This document shows positions 8,755 through 18,170 of a DNA stretch of 64,000 nucleotides, one piece after another. Under the pieces are notes generated by a model, which was not told the DNA's origin, searched no databases, and was given only the letters and a program-made list of their open reading frames with translations. A program made the position numbers and the translations under genes. Numbering within the stretch: the first letter of the stretch is position 1; every line of letters begins with the position of its first letter. The DNA is from Paenalicyclobacillus mengziensis. GTDB taxonomy: Bacteria; Bacillota; Bacilli; Alicyclobacillales; Alicyclobacillaceae. The DNA is taken from positions 4,626,001 through 4,690,000 of the forward strand of contig NZ_CP071182.1 in NCBI RefSeq assembly GCF_017298635.1. The letters are read 5' to 3'.

Positions 8755-9494
8755 TTTGACCAACTCCCTTTGTTTTCTTAAGCACATTCTCATTATCAAG
8801 CCGCTATTGGTCCTCACACAGGTCAAAGTAGATGATCTAGAGATTACAGATGGGACTATTTCGATTCTCGGATCGTAGTAGCTCACATGACACATTAAAG
8901 GTCCATAAAAGGCACCCCGACTAGTTCACGTGTTGAGTGCAAGGCAGGAACTGAACTACCGATTTGTGCGCCAAATGAACTAGTTCATAACTGGTACAGC
9001 GCAGTTTATACCAAAAAACCATAAAGAGGCGGGCTTGGCATCCGCCTCTTTATGGTCGTCGGTTATTCAAAAAAGGAGGGGGTGAGTTGAACTGTCAAAC
9101 ATCGACCAGACTTCACGAGAAGATCTCAGGGCATCTTGCGGTATGAATGGTATGAATTGGAAATCATGTCTCCTCTTCGTGAAGTCTAGCTCGTGTTTGG
9201 TTAGCTCATGAGTATTTTCTAGCAGCACACAGACTTACAACAGGTCAATCGGGACTGTATTCGAATTCGGAATGGACTAGTCCATTCTGATGGAATGATT
9301 TCGTTCTTTCTTTTGAAACACTCAATATGAGTGGGACTCGGTAGTTGTTTTCGATTTGATGATCACTCCATTCAAGTCTTTCCGCATACCGTACCGCAAC
9401 TCAGAAAGTGTTAACTTTACGAACATCTGCAGTTAATGAATCAGCTACAAATCTTACACTCGATAAAGTCAACCCGAACACCCATAGGGGTATT
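8755..9494. other. 740-bp intergenic region with CTAGT-centred palindromes
   Basis: Upstream of the cupredoxin gene and downstream of cydC. It contains a 14-bp perfect palindrome (ATGAACT/AGTTCAT, 8975-8988), an 18-bp perfect palindrome (GAATGGACT/AGTCCATTC, 9270-9287), a related half site near 8920 (CTAGTTCAC), an 11-bp inverted repeat AGACTTCACGA with its partner about 60 bp on (about 9108-9190), and a terminator. No gene is supported. Confidence 0.6.
9019..9055 (-). terminator. Rho-independent terminator, minus strand
   Basis: A perfect 14-bp stem CCATAAAGAGGCGG / CCGCCTCTTTATGG with a 9-nt loop. On the minus strand it is followed by TTTTTTGG. It is about 440 bp past the cydC stop and probably ends the cyd transcript. 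Confidence 0.75.
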
Positions 9495-11294
9495 CTACGC
9501 ATTGGTTGCAATGTTTAACTGATTGCGTTCCAACTGTAACATTTGAAAAAACAACGAATCAGGCCGCATCGCGAGCTCATGATACGTCCCCTGTTCAACA
9601 ATCTGTCCGTTTTGCATCACCAGGATGGTGTCCATATGTTCGAGTCCAATGAGGCGGTGCGTGATATAAAGGACCGATCGGTCCTTCGCAGCACGCCAAA
9701 GCGCCTCCAAAAAGCGCATCTCTGTGACCGCATCCAATCCCCTGGTAGGTTCATCAAGCAGGAGAATCGGGGCATCCCGCAAAATGGCGCGTGCCAGGGC
9801 AAGGCGCTGCCGTTCGCCCCCGGAGAACCTGGTTCCGCCCTCGCCAACCACTGTTTCAAAGCCAAACGTCAGTTTGTCCATCAAGTCTAAAGCCTGAGCA
9901 GTGCCAACTGCCTGGCGCAATTCTTCAAGGCTCGCGCCCGGTTTCGCCAACCGGAGATTGTCGGCTACCGAAACGTGGAATAGAAATGCATCCTGAGTGA
10001 CGACAGAGAACAGGTTTCGAACTTTCTCATCATCGAAGCAGGAGGTGTCGACGCCATCGGCAAAGACATGTCCTTCATACGGACACAGCCTGAGCAATGC
10101 GTGGATCAGTGTCGACTTCCCCGACCCGCTCTCCCCCACCACAGCCATCCGCTCTCGAGGCTGCAACCGAAGATGAATGCCACGGAGTGCTTCCGGTTCA
10201 TCGGGACTGTAGCGAACCCGCAAGTCTTGAACTTCGAGCACAGGCGGTGGTTGTTTTGTAAGACGTCCGAGTACGCCAACAGCACCCACAGTCTCCGTAT
10301 GACCGCCACTGAACTCGACTGTGCCGTCTGCCGCGGCTTCATCGCTTTGCACAAACTTTCGAATCCGCTTCGCAGCCGCCTTTGTTTCCGACAAGGCCTG
10401 CATCGCAGCAGGCAAAGGCATGACTGCCTCAAAACTCGCGAGGACGATGAACAGTAATGAGGGAACCTCAACTCCAGGTACATGTTGCACCCGCACAAGG
10501 GGAATTAACAGAAACAGCGTCAGCCACAGTGACGCGTTGGTGATAAACACAAACGTACCCGCTGAAACGCTGACAATCGTGTTTCTCTGGCGAAGTGCCG
10601 TTGTTAGTTGCTTTTGTTTCTCCTCCAGCCTGGCCAGGTACGCTTCAGTTCGACCGTCTACCAAGAGCTCAGTCATGCCAGCCAAAGCATCCCCAAGTTG
10701 CGCTTGAAGCTCTGTCCGTGCAGACACTTGAGTGACTCCTGCACGTTCTCCCAGTCGAAGACTCAGCCAAGGTACAAGCCCTCCGCTGATGCCATAACAC
10801 ACACCAAACAGGACTCCTGCAAGGGTACTGTAACGTGCAATCAGAATGACCGACAATAATCCAACCAAGATTGCCACAAGCGGTGGTGCCACTACATTTA
10901 AATACAAATTTTGCAGGGACTCTACATCTGTGACCGCAGCCGCAAGGACGTCACTGCTCCGATGCTGTTGCAACAAGGTCCTTTGCAACCGTTCGAGTCT
11001 GTCATAAAACCACACCCGAACTTGGGCGAGGATGCGAAAAGTCAGATCATGCGAAGCCAACCGCTCTAAATAGCGAAAAACGCTGCGAGCGATGCCAAAA
11101 AACCTCACTCCAACAATGGGTACCCAAAGCAGCAAGATGGTCGACGGGTGGAGTGCCGCTGCGGCGATGAGATACCCCGAGGTTCCCATTAACCCCACGT
11201 TCGCAGCAATCGCCAGAAAACCGAGCAATACCGCAAGAGCCAATCTATCCTTATACGGCACTAAAAAACGAAACAACCAGGTAAAGTTTTTCAT
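9495..11294 (-). CDS. cydC: CydC, thiol reductant ABC exporter subunit
   Basis: 599 residues: an N-terminal six-helix ABC transmembrane domain beginning MKNFTWLFRFLVPYKDRLALA with GTSGYLIAAAALHP, typical of CydC, then an ATPase domain. Walker A is VVGESGSGKST, the signature FSGGERQRLALARA, and Walker B ILLLDEPTRGLD. CydDC exports cysteine/glutathione-type thiols and is needed for cytochrome bd assembly. Start ATG 11294 has AAGGAGG 7 nt upstream and overlaps the cydD stop by 4 bp, so an upstream ATG at 11324 is rejected. It is the last gene of cydA-B-D-C. In B. subtilis nomenclature this position is called CydD. Confidence 0.95.
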   Translation of the reverse strand: MKNFTWLFRFLVPYKDRLALAVLLGFLAIAANVGLMGTSGYLIAAAALHPSTILLLWVPIVGVRFFGIARSVFRYLERLASHDLTFRILAQVRVWFYDRLERLQRTLLQQHRSSDVLAAAVTDVESLQNLYLNVVAPPLVAILVGLLSVILIARYSTLAGVLFGVCYGISGGLVPWLSLRLGERAGVTQVSARTELQAQLGDALAGMTELLVDGRTEAYLARLEEKQKQLTTALRQRNTIVSVSAGTFVFITNASLWLTLFLLIPLVRVQHVPGVEVPSLLFIVLASFEAVMPLPAAMQALSETKAAAKRIRKFVQSDEAAADGTVEFSGGHTETVGAVGVLGRLTKQPPPVLEVQDLRVRYSPDEPEALRGIHLRLQPRERMAVVGESGSGKSTLIHALLRLCPYEGHVFADGVDTSCFDDEKVRNLFSVVTQDAFLFHVSVADNLRLAKPGASLEELRQAVGTAQALDLMDKLTFGFETVVGEGGTRFSGGERQRLALARAILRDAPILLLDEPTRGLDAVTEMRFLEALWRAAKDRSVLYITHRLIGLEHMDTILVMQNGQIVEQGTYHELAMRPDSLFFQMLQLERNQLNIATNA

Positions 11295-13057
11295 GGACTC
11301 GCCTCCTTGGCAAAGGCTCGCCACATGCTTGCGTAGGTCCCACTTCGTCGTAACAACTCGTCATGGCTACCGATTTCTACAACCTTCGCTGCTGCAATGA
11401 CAACAATCAGGTCTGCTTGCAACACCGTTTGCAGGCGATGGGCTGCGATTAAGGATGTTCTGCCTCGAAGCACAGAGGAAAACGCCAACTGTAAAGCCTG
11501 CTCACTCGTTACATCCAACGCGGCTGTAGGTTCATCGAGACAAACGACCGCTGCATTTTTCAGCAAGGCACGAGCTATCGCGATGCGCTGTGCCTGTCCC
11601 CCACTGAGCCGTACGTCCTCTCCAAGCGGCGTGTCGTAACCCTGCGGCAGTCGCCGAACAAACTCATCCGCGCGGGCAATCATGGCAGCCTGCCTGACGT
11701 CGTCATCAGAGGCCTCAGGACGCGTCATCCGGATGTTGTCTGCGATGGTCCCTGGAAACAAATGCGTTCGCTGTGGAACATACGCTGTGTGGGACCGCCA
11801 AGCAGCCAAATTGTCTTGTGTGAGGGGTGTGCCATTGACAAGAATCCTGCCCGCTGTCGGCTCGGCAAATCCAAGCAACAAGTCAAACAAGCTGCTCTTG
11901 CCCGCACCACTTGGACCGACGACAGCAACTGCTGCGCCCTTTGGTACCATGAAACTGACGTTTGCCAGTGCGGGGTCTTCTGAACCAGGGTACGTGAAGG
12001 AGACGTTGTCAAAAGTAATGGACACGCCGTCCTTAAACGACAGTTTCGACTGGCGGGACGAATCCGTGGATTTCTCATGTGCACTCTGAGGTATCACAAG
12101 TCCTGGTGGTTTGGTGTCGAGGACGGCAAATATCCGATTTGCTGCCTCGATGCCATTCATACTGGCATGAAACTGCGTCCCAATCATCCGTATGGGCTGA
12201 TAGAACTCTGGTGCGAGCAGCAAGATAAAGAAGGCTCGGTGGAAGTCGATATGCCCGTTCAGGAGTCTGAGTCCCAACATTACTGCAACCACAGCCGTGC
12301 TCAGTGTGGTAAGCATCTCGAGTACAAGTGCCGATAAAAACGCCACGCGAAGAGAACGCATGGTTGCCTCTCTGTAGGCGTCCGTGATTTGTCGGATGAT
12401 GTTAACTTGCGCCCGGCTACGGTTAAACATCTTCAGGGTCGCGAGTCCACGGACGACATCGAGAAAATGGCCGCTGAGTAGTGACAGGGCCCGCCATTGC
12501 CGTTTCGCGACAGCATCTGCTCCCTTGCCAATCAAGATCATAAACAGGGGGATGAGCGGTGCAGTCAGAGCGAGGATGAGGGCAGACCAGAAATCCGTCC
12601 CGACCACCATGCACCAGACAGCGAATGGCAAAAAAAGGGCGTGAAACACTTGTGGAAGGTATTTTGCAACGTATACATCCACTTGCTCCACACCAGTCAA
12701 GGCAGAATTGAGCAACTCGCCGGTTCGTTCGCTGCGTAAATACACGGGCCCAAGTGCAAACACATGACGAACCAAACGCATCCGCAGGTCTTCCCGGATG
12801 CGAATGGAGACTTGCGATGCTGCGCTCTCAGCCAGCCCAGTGAGCAGGGCGCGAAAGAGGATGACGACAAGCAATCCTAAGAGCGGTGTGACAAGAGCGG
12901 ATCGTCCAAGTCCACGTAGAAATACGTCCGTCACGAGATTGGCGAGCAAGACGGCCTGCACAATCATCAGCAGGCCGCTTGCAAAGTTCAGCACTACCAC
13001 CGTGGCTAGACGCGTCTTGAGGTTCGGAAAGCGGGCCAACCAGGGTCGAATTGGCAT
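11291..13057 (-). CDS. cydD: CydD, thiol reductant ABC exporter subunit
   Basis: A 588-residue half-transporter with a CydD-type membrane domain (ASGLLMIVQAVLLANLVTDVF ... LRSERTGELLNSALTGVEQVDVYVAKYLPQ). Its ATPase domain has Walker A VVGPSGAGKSS, signature LSGGQAQRIAIARALL and Walker B VVCLDEPTAALD. It is the partner of the downstream CydC. Its ATG overlaps the cydB stop by one base (TGATG), indicating translational coupling from cytochrome bd subunits to their assembly factor. It is called CydC in the B. subtilis order. Confidence 0.95.
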   Translation of the reverse strand: MPIRPWLARFPNLKTRLATVVVLNFASGLLMIVQAVLLANLVTDVFLRGLGRSALVTPLLGLLVVILFRALLTGLAESAASQVSIRIREDLRMRLVRHVFALGPVYLRSERTGELLNSALTGVEQVDVYVAKYLPQVFHALFLPFAVWCMVVGTDFWSALILALTAPLIPLFMILIGKGADAVAKRQWRALSLLSGHFLDVVRGLATLKMFNRSRAQVNIIRQITDAYREATMRSLRVAFLSALVLEMLTTLSTAVVAVMLGLRLLNGHIDFHRAFFILLLAPEFYQPIRMIGTQFHASMNGIEAANRIFAVLDTKPPGLVIPQSAHEKSTDSSRQSKLSFKDGVSITFDNVSFTYPGSEDPALANVSFMVPKGAAVAVVGPSGAGKSSLFDLLLGFAEPTAGRILVNGTPLTQDNLAAWRSHTAYVPQRTHLFPGTIADNIRMTRPEASDDDVRQAAMIARADEFVRRLPQGYDTPLGEDVRLSGGQAQRIAIARALLKNAAVVCLDEPTAALDVTSEQALQLAFSSVLRGRTSLIAAHRLQTVLQADLIVVIAAAKVVEIGSHDELLRRSGTYASMWRAFAKEASP

Positions 13058-14070
13058 CAGTAATCAAGATGGTCCGACAAGTGCAACCGCCGTCGAAACA
13101 CCCAGTAGGTCCAAATTTGATAAGCCAGCACAATCGGTACCAAGGTGAGGGCGACAATCGTCATCACCTTGAGCGAGTATGGGTTGGACGCCGCGTTATA
13201 AATAGTCAGACTCCAATTGGGGTTGAGCGAACTGACCATGACGCGTGGAAACAGGTCCATGAACACCGTGACAGTGGACAGTGCGATGGTTAGCCCAGTC
13301 ATCGCAAATGCCCAGCCATCGTGCTTGGCGCGAATGAAGTACTGCACTGAAAACAAAGCGAGTCCTGCGAGAATAGGGACTGAACCGGGATCGACCCCGT
13401 GACGCGTGAACATGTCCGTATCAAAGTAGCTGAGTACGACGAAGAACAGCATCAACACCGTAGTCCACGCCCCGACACCGAGTGCCACGGTTCGCGCTCG
13501 TTGTTGTAACTCACCGTCTGTCTTCAGGGACAGGAAGAGAGACCCATGCAGGACAAAAAGCAGAATCACCGCTGCCCCGCCGACTAGCGAGTAAGTATTG
13601 AGGAGTCCCCAAAACGTCCCAACGAAATTCATTTTTGCATCAATGGGCACCCCCCGCATCAAATTGGCAAGTGCGACCCCCCATAGGAGAGGTGGCAGCA
13701 GGCTGCCTCCGAAGATGACCCAGTCCCACGTACCGCGCCATTTTGGATTGTCGTACTTACTCCGAAATTCAAAGGCTACACCACGCCCTATCAAGGCAAC
13801 AAGGAGCAGGAACAAAGCAAAGTAAAAACCGCTGAACAGTGTAGCGTACCAGTTCGGAAATGCTGCGAACATTGCTCCCCCCGCTGTAAGCAACCACACT
13901 TCGTTTCCGTCCCAAAACGGTCCAATGCTGTTGATAATGACCCGACGTTCGATGTCATTTTTACCCAGGAACGGCATGATAATCCCAATACCAAAGTCAA
14001 ACCCTTCGAGAAAGAAGAAGCCAATGAACAGCACTGCGATGAGAATGAACCACAGGATATTCAGGTTCAT
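13057..14070 (-). CDS. cydB: Cytochrome bd quinol oxidase subunit II
   Basis: A 337-residue, multi-helix membrane protein. It opens with MNLNILWFILIAVLFIGFFFLEGFDFGIG and has the hallmark GPFWDGNEVWLLTAGGAMFAAFP near residues 50-72, both standard for CydB. With CydA it forms the heme b/d oxidase that reduces oxygen with quinol electrons. About 90 bp separate it from cydA. Length is normal for the Bacillota short form. Confidence 0.97.
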   Translation of the reverse strand: MNLNILWFILIAVLFIGFFFLEGFDFGIGIIMPFLGKNDIERRVIINSIGPFWDGNEVWLLTAGGAMFAAFPNWYATLFSGFYFALFLLLVALIGRGVAFEFRSKYDNPKWRGTWDWVIFGGSLLPPLLWGVALANLMRGVPIDAKMNFVGTFWGLLNTYSLVGGAAVILLFVLHGSLFLSLKTDGELQQRARTVALGVGAWTTVLMLFFVVLSYFDTDMFTRHGVDPGSVPILAGLALFSVQYFIRAKHDGWAFAMTGLTIALSTVTVFMDLFPRVMVSSLNPNWSLTIYNAASNPYSLKVMTIVALTLVPIVLAYQIWTYWVFRRRLHLSDHLDY

Positions 14071-14160
14071 TTCGGTCCCTCACTTTCTTTTGTCGTATCC
14101 GGCCATAAACCTGGTACGTAGTGCCACACAAGCCACCTAATAAAGGGAACTTCGTCGTCC

Positions 14161-15543
14161 CTACAAGGGCGCGATGGTCGGTTGTTGGCTGACTGACTGT
14201 GCGCTTGTTGTACCAATTCCCTCTTTGATGCTGCGAACGATAAGCATGGCGTCGAGCACTGCGAGAATGCCATAGATGACGGTGAATCCAATCACAGTCG
14301 TCAGGACCATACCTGCAGAAACAGTAGGAGACACACTGTTTGCAGTTTTTAACAGTCCAAAAACAGTCCAAGGTTGCCGACCAATCTCGGTCATCACCCA
14401 ACCCATGGTATTCGCCAAGTACGGCAAAGCGATGGCTGGGACCGCAATGCGAAGCAACGCTCGCCTTGTTGTCAGCCTGTTGCGCATGACTGCGATTACA
14501 CTCCAAATTCCTAGCAGAATCATTAATCCGCCTGCAAATACCATGATGCGGAAACTCCAAAAGGTTGTCCGAACGGGCGGAATATAGTTTCCAGGCCCGT
14601 ATTTTTGAACGTACTGTGCCTGTAACTGATTGATACCCTCGACACTGCCGTGCAACTTGTTATAGGATAGAATGCTCAGCATCCCAGGGATTTGTACTTC
14701 CATAGAGTTGGTGTGCGTTTGCGGATTAATGCCTGCAAACAGCGTCCAGGGTGCAACGTCTGGGCTCGTGTTCCACAGAGCTTCTGAGGCGGCCATTTTC
14801 ATCGGCTGGCTCTGGACCAGATGCTGTGCCTGTTCATGCCCAACCAAGCCCACGAGGAGGCTTGAAACCAAACCCACAACAGCGGCTATCTGAAATGACC
14901 GTCTGAATCCCTCTGCCAACGGCTTTCGAAGCAGATGCCATGCACTGATACCGAGTATGAAAAAGGCTCCGGTTGCCATGGCACCTAGCCACACATGAGG
15001 AAACTCAAGCCAAAGCTGCGTATTCGAAATGAGCGCGCCGAAGCTGGACATTTCGGCGTGCCCGTTCCTGACCACGTAGCCAACAGGTTCTTGCATAAAT
15101 GAGTTCGCCGTAAGGATCCAGAAGGCGGAAATTGTTGTGCCGATTGCCACCAACCAAATGGATGTCAGGTGAACTCGCTTGGAAAGTCGGTCCCAGCCGA
15201 AAATCCAGAGGCCAAGAAACGTAGACTCCAAGAAGAAGGACGCCAGAGCCTCAACCGCGAGTGGAGCGCCAAAAACGTCCCCGACGAACCTTGAGTAGTC
15301 AGACCAGTTCATACCAAACTGGAATTCCTGAAGAATCCCAGTCACAACACCAACTGAAAAGTTAATCAGAAAAAGCTTCCCCCAAAACTTCGCCATCTCT
15401 TTGTACGTGTCATCATGCTTCGATACGTACATCGTCTCCATGAAAGCAATCATAAATACCAAGCCAATCGACAGCGGCACGAAGAAGAAGTGGAAAATTG
15501 TCGTAATTCCAAACTGCCATCGTGCTAGAACAAGATTGCTCAT
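14161..15543 (-). CDS. cydA: Cytochrome bd quinol oxidase subunit I
   Basis: 460 residues. MSNLVLARWQFGITTIFHFFFVPLSIGL contains the first heme ligand His (H18). HVWLGAMATGAFFILG carries the second conserved His region, and GRQPWTVFGLLKT is the quinol-side GRQPW motif. The quinol loop is the short form usual in Bacillota. ATG 15543 has GAAAGGAGTT upstream, so an earlier in-frame start at 15627 is rejected. First gene of the operon; three 21-bp direct repeats lie about 270-310 bp upstream. Confidence 0.97.
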   Translation of the reverse strand: MSNLVLARWQFGITTIFHFFFVPLSIGLVFMIAFMETMYVSKHDDTYKEMAKFWGKLFLINFSVGVVTGILQEFQFGMNWSDYSRFVGDVFGAPLAVEALASFFLESTFLGLWIFGWDRLSKRVHLTSIWLVAIGTTISAFWILTANSFMQEPVGYVVRNGHAEMSSFGALISNTQLWLEFPHVWLGAMATGAFFILGISAWHLLRKPLAEGFRRSFQIAAVVGLVSSLLVGLVGHEQAQHLVQSQPMKMAASEALWNTSPDVAPWTLFAGINPQTHTNSMEVQIPGMLSILSYNKLHGSVEGINQLQAQYVQKYGPGNYIPPVRTTFWSFRIMVFAGGLMILLGIWSVIAVMRNRLTTRRALLRIAVPAIALPYLANTMGWVMTEIGRQPWTVFGLLKTANSVSPTVSAGMVLTTVIGFTVIYGILAVLDAMLIVRSIKEGIGTTSAQSVSQQPTIAPL

Positions 15544-15961
15544 GCCCGCAACTCCTTTCAGGAATCGACACTGGCACACAGTGACGCATCGCCAGTGAGA
15601 CGTACGATGTCCTCGTCCAGTGTTCACACATATATTCGCTATGTTGATGGGATGAGTTCAACGCGAAGTGGACTATTTTGGGGGAGTTCAGCGAACGTTC
15701 ATAGTTCAAACACGACTTGTTCACAACTTAGCCTTGTAAAACTCGAAACGAGGGCGCGTTATCTGTAACTTAATACGTTGAAGAGCGGAAATGGCGCTTT
15801 GAAGGGGGGACTGATGAATCTACAGGGGGAGTTGATGAATCTACAGACCGGTGTTGATGAACTGGCTTACCCATTATGGATGTGCAAGGGGGCACCGGCT
15901 CGGCGGGATGAGCGTCGATTGGGCATCGCGGATATGTAAGGATCCCTGGCAGGGGCCCCCC
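15544..15961. promoter_or_regulatory. cydA upstream region with three 21-bp-spaced direct repeats
   Basis: TGATGAATCTACAG occurs at 15812-15825 and 15833-15846, and a degenerate third TGATGAACT starts at 15855, giving a 21-22 bp period (two helical turns). Such phased direct repeats are typical binding sites for response regulators. The site lies between the convergently placed lipoprotein gene end and cydA, so control of cydA is inferred. No clear -35/-10 pair was identified. Confidence 0.5.
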
Positions 15962-17197
15962 TTACTTTAACGTTATCTCCTGAATAGCAGCCTGCCCCTG
16001 GTCGTTCACAACCGCAAACACGTGAGGTGTTCCAGAAGAAACAGACAATTGAACATCACGGGTGTAGGGATTCGCCAGCTTCACTTGATTCCACTTTGCA
16101 ACCTGTTTCAGGTCTTTATTGTATGCCGTCACACTGACGAGTGCAGGGTTTTGAGTGTCCCGTGTGAGGGTGTAAATGGTGCCTTGCGGGCTAACCTCCA
16201 ATAACTGCGGCAACCCAGGCAACTTATGTTCGAGCGGCTGCCCTGAACGATTCATTATCAACTGGGTATTCACTGGGACGCTGTTGGCTGCAGCGGTACC
16301 GCTTTGTGAAGAAGCAACATTACCTACTTTATACACGTCCAGGACGTGAACTCCGACCTGGTTCGTCTGAATTTCGTATAATCTGGAAAGCCCTGCGTCA
16401 TATGCATATAGCGCCCCTGTAAATTGACTTGTTGAGGTCGTCATGACTTGCGGCTTGGTGGGGGAGGACGGAAAAATGAGATCGTATCTGGCGCCGCCAG
16501 CAGGTGCCCCGTATGGCAAGTGAAGTGCCACAGCCCAGGCCCCATCTACACTGATGGGGAAATCCCCACTCAGCCAGCCTTTGTACAGAGTTTGCTGATG
16601 GGTCATCTTGCCAGTATTATTCCAATTCACCATGAAAGCGTCGTCGTTGAATCTATCGACAACCGCTAACTCGTTACCAGCCAAATATCGGGACCAATTC
16701 CCGTCGACCGAAAGCGGAGCCAGACTGTAAATCGGCTTGTCTCGGACAACCCACTGGCCACCTTGTGCAATTGACGTGTAGATTTCATCCCCGTGAACGT
16801 ACGACTCCCATGAAACGTAGACGGTGTTGCCTACTTCGGTCACATAGATGCTATCGTTGTAAAAGTTAAACAATCCTGCTGTGTCAAACGGCCCACTGCC
16901 CACCACCACACCTGAAAAGGATGCAACGCTTTTCCCTGGACCGCTTCCATTCCCTGACGCCAAGGGCGTGTTTGCCGCCGTATCCTGTACCGGATTCCCA
17001 TTACGGGTTCCCGACGATCCGTTGACTGACTGGCTCTTCGCTGCTCCACCGGCGTGCGTAAGTTGCCGCAGCCCTGTATTTGTACTGCATGCCGTAAGTC
17101 CAAAGCTAGCAGCTACGAGAACGGATATCACTACCGCTTGTCTTTTATTGTGTCGCCGTTGTTTCAACGGTCCATTCACCTGTCTCTCATTCAACAT
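15962..17197 (-). CDS. Secreted lipoprotein, probable beta-propeller
   Basis: A 411-residue lipoprotein. A basic N-terminus (LKQRRHNKRQ), hydrophobic core AVVISVLVAASFGL and lipobox LTAC place the lipidated Cys at 37. A low-complexity S/G/N linker follows. The rest is rich in short strands with recurring patterns such as GNTVYVSWESYV, NELAVVDRFND, GTIYTLTRDTQNP and TPHVFAVVNDQGQA, which suggest a propeller, but I recognise no named family. The start ATG 17197 has no strong SD; a GTG seven codons in is an alternative. Function unknown. Confidence 0.75.
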   Translation of the reverse strand: MLNERQVNGPLKQRRHNKRQAVVISVLVAASFGLTACSTNTGLRQLTHAGGAAKSQSVNGSSGTRNGNPVQDTAANTPLASGNGSGPGKSVASFSGVVVGSGPFDTAGLFNFYNDSIYVTEVGNTVYVSWESYVHGDEIYTSIAQGGQWVVRDKPIYSLAPLSVDGNWSRYLAGNELAVVDRFNDDAFMVNWNNTGKMTHQQTLYKGWLSGDFPISVDGAWAVALHLPYGAPAGGARYDLIFPSSPTKPQVMTTSTSQFTGALYAYDAGLSRLYEIQTNQVGVHVLDVYKVGNVASSQSGTAAANSVPVNTQLIMNRSGQPLEHKLPGLPQLLEVSPQGTIYTLTRDTQNPALVSVTAYNKDLKQVAKWNQVKLANPYTRDVQLSVSSGTPHVFAVVNDQGQAAIQEITLK

Positions 17198-17549
17198 TCA
17201 CGAACAAACGTTGACCAACACACATTGGCTCATTTTGTCGACATTCCTAATCCAAAGTTCTACCTCTCTTGCCAAAATCCCTGTCTGTTATGAAAATCTA
17301 ACCGACAACGCGTGTCCTGCACGGGACCGTGGAGTACAAGCCCGATAGACGTGGTTGCCCCGCCTGTCATGAGTACAGGCGGGGCAATGTCTCACATTAT
17401 TTTCTGAGAAAAAGTCGTATCTCATCGAAACGCAGGCACTTGTACCCTGCCATTCGAGCTTTCAGCCACGTTGAACAAATACAAGCGAAGGGTCAAAGTT
17501 GTACAACAACATGCGACGCGTCAAATCTATAGAACTCCGACTTAGGTGA
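17198..17549. other. 352-bp intergenic region, one terminator
   Basis: Promoter side of the lipoprotein gene and downstream side of the small membrane-anchored protein gene. Apart from the hairpin at 17355-17387 I see nothing. Confidence 0.5.
17355..17387 (-). terminator. Strong hairpin after small protein gene
   Basis: A perfect 13-bp stem TTGCCCCGCCTGT / ACAGGCGGGGCAA with a 7-nt loop, about 160 bp downstream of the gene ending at 17550. Only weakly T-rich on either side. Confidence 0.55.
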
Positions 17550-17864
17550 TTACCACCAGAGTCCTCCTGCAAGTGCCCCCAGGGACAGTCCTGCCAGTGC
17601 GCCGAAGGCAAAGTAGGACCCTGGCGCATACACGAGACGTATGTCTGCACCAACAGCGTCTACAGACTCCCTTAATGCGCTGTTTGTATCGGAGTTGCCC
17701 TCATATGAAACATATCCAGGCTGTACTCGGCGGTGTTGTAACAAGTAAATGCCATGCGGGGCAACATTCATCAAAGTGCCCTGATATATCGTACCATTCA
17801 GGTGATGAACTGTGACGGTGCGGCCCACCCACCCCCGGCTCTGATAATAGAAGGGATGATACAC
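17550..17864 (-). CDS. Small hypothetical protein, SH3/LSm-like start and C-terminal hydrophobic tail
   Basis: 104 residues. GRTVTVHHLNGTIYQGTLMNVAPHGIYLLQHR resembles the small beta-barrel of LSm/SH3-like domains. The C-terminus, YFAFGALAGLSLGALAGGLWW, is a glycine-rich membrane helix. The start GTG 17864 has a near-perfect AAAGGAGG 9 nt upstream, so translation is well supported. Function unknown; I recall no family name. Confidence 0.75.
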   Translation of the reverse strand: MYHPFYYQSRGWVGRTVTVHHLNGTIYQGTLMNVAPHGIYLLQHRRVQPGYVSYEGNSDTNSALRESVDAVGADIRLVYAPGSYFAFGALAGLSLGALAGGLWW

Positions 17865-17985
17865 TGCTGACGACCTCCTTTCGTCTTCAACCCCATCCTA
17901 TGTCCAGGGCAGATGGTCCGGGGCGGTATTCGCCTGTGTCCATTCGCCTTGCCAAGCCTGGTTTTTTGTCCCTATGAAAGTGTCT

Positions 17986-18016
17986 AGGAGTGGGCAAGAC
18001 TTACGTCCCCACTCCT
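17986..18016 (-). terminator. Hairpin downstream of small membrane ORF
   Basis: A 9-bp stem AGGAGTGGG / CCCACTCCT. There is no adjacent T tract, so termination is a weak inference. Confidence 0.3.
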
Positions 18017-18035
18017 GGATTGCAAGAACACCAAC

Positions 18036-18170
18036 CTATTTGTCATCTCTTCTCTGTGGTGCGGTTGGCTCACCCCTCACAGCCCGGATGATGTCCGCGA
18101 CACCAAAACAAACCTTGGCAACGCCATACATCATGATGAACAGGACAACGTCGAGAGATGTCCCCTGCAA
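18036..18170 (-). CDS. Candidate 44-residue membrane protein
   Basis: TTG at 18170 follows AAGGGGGGTG at good spacing. It gives MQGTSLDVVLFIMMYGVAKVCFGVADIIRAVRGEP and a charged tail (APQRRDDK). The first 30 residues form one amphipathic or membrane helix and the tail is basic, a normal positive-inside design. A longer in-frame version starting at 18257 lacks an SD. No family recognised; support is the SD plus protein-like composition. Confidence 0.45.
   Translation of the reverse strand: MQGTSLDVVLFIMMYGVAKVCFGVADIIRAVRGEPTAPQRRDDK

Noticed and set aside
15704-15726. Rex-type site upstream of cydA (TTGTTCACAA)
   Set aside because: Only overlapping half sites; the required TTGTGAA-n4-TTCACAA spacing is not met.
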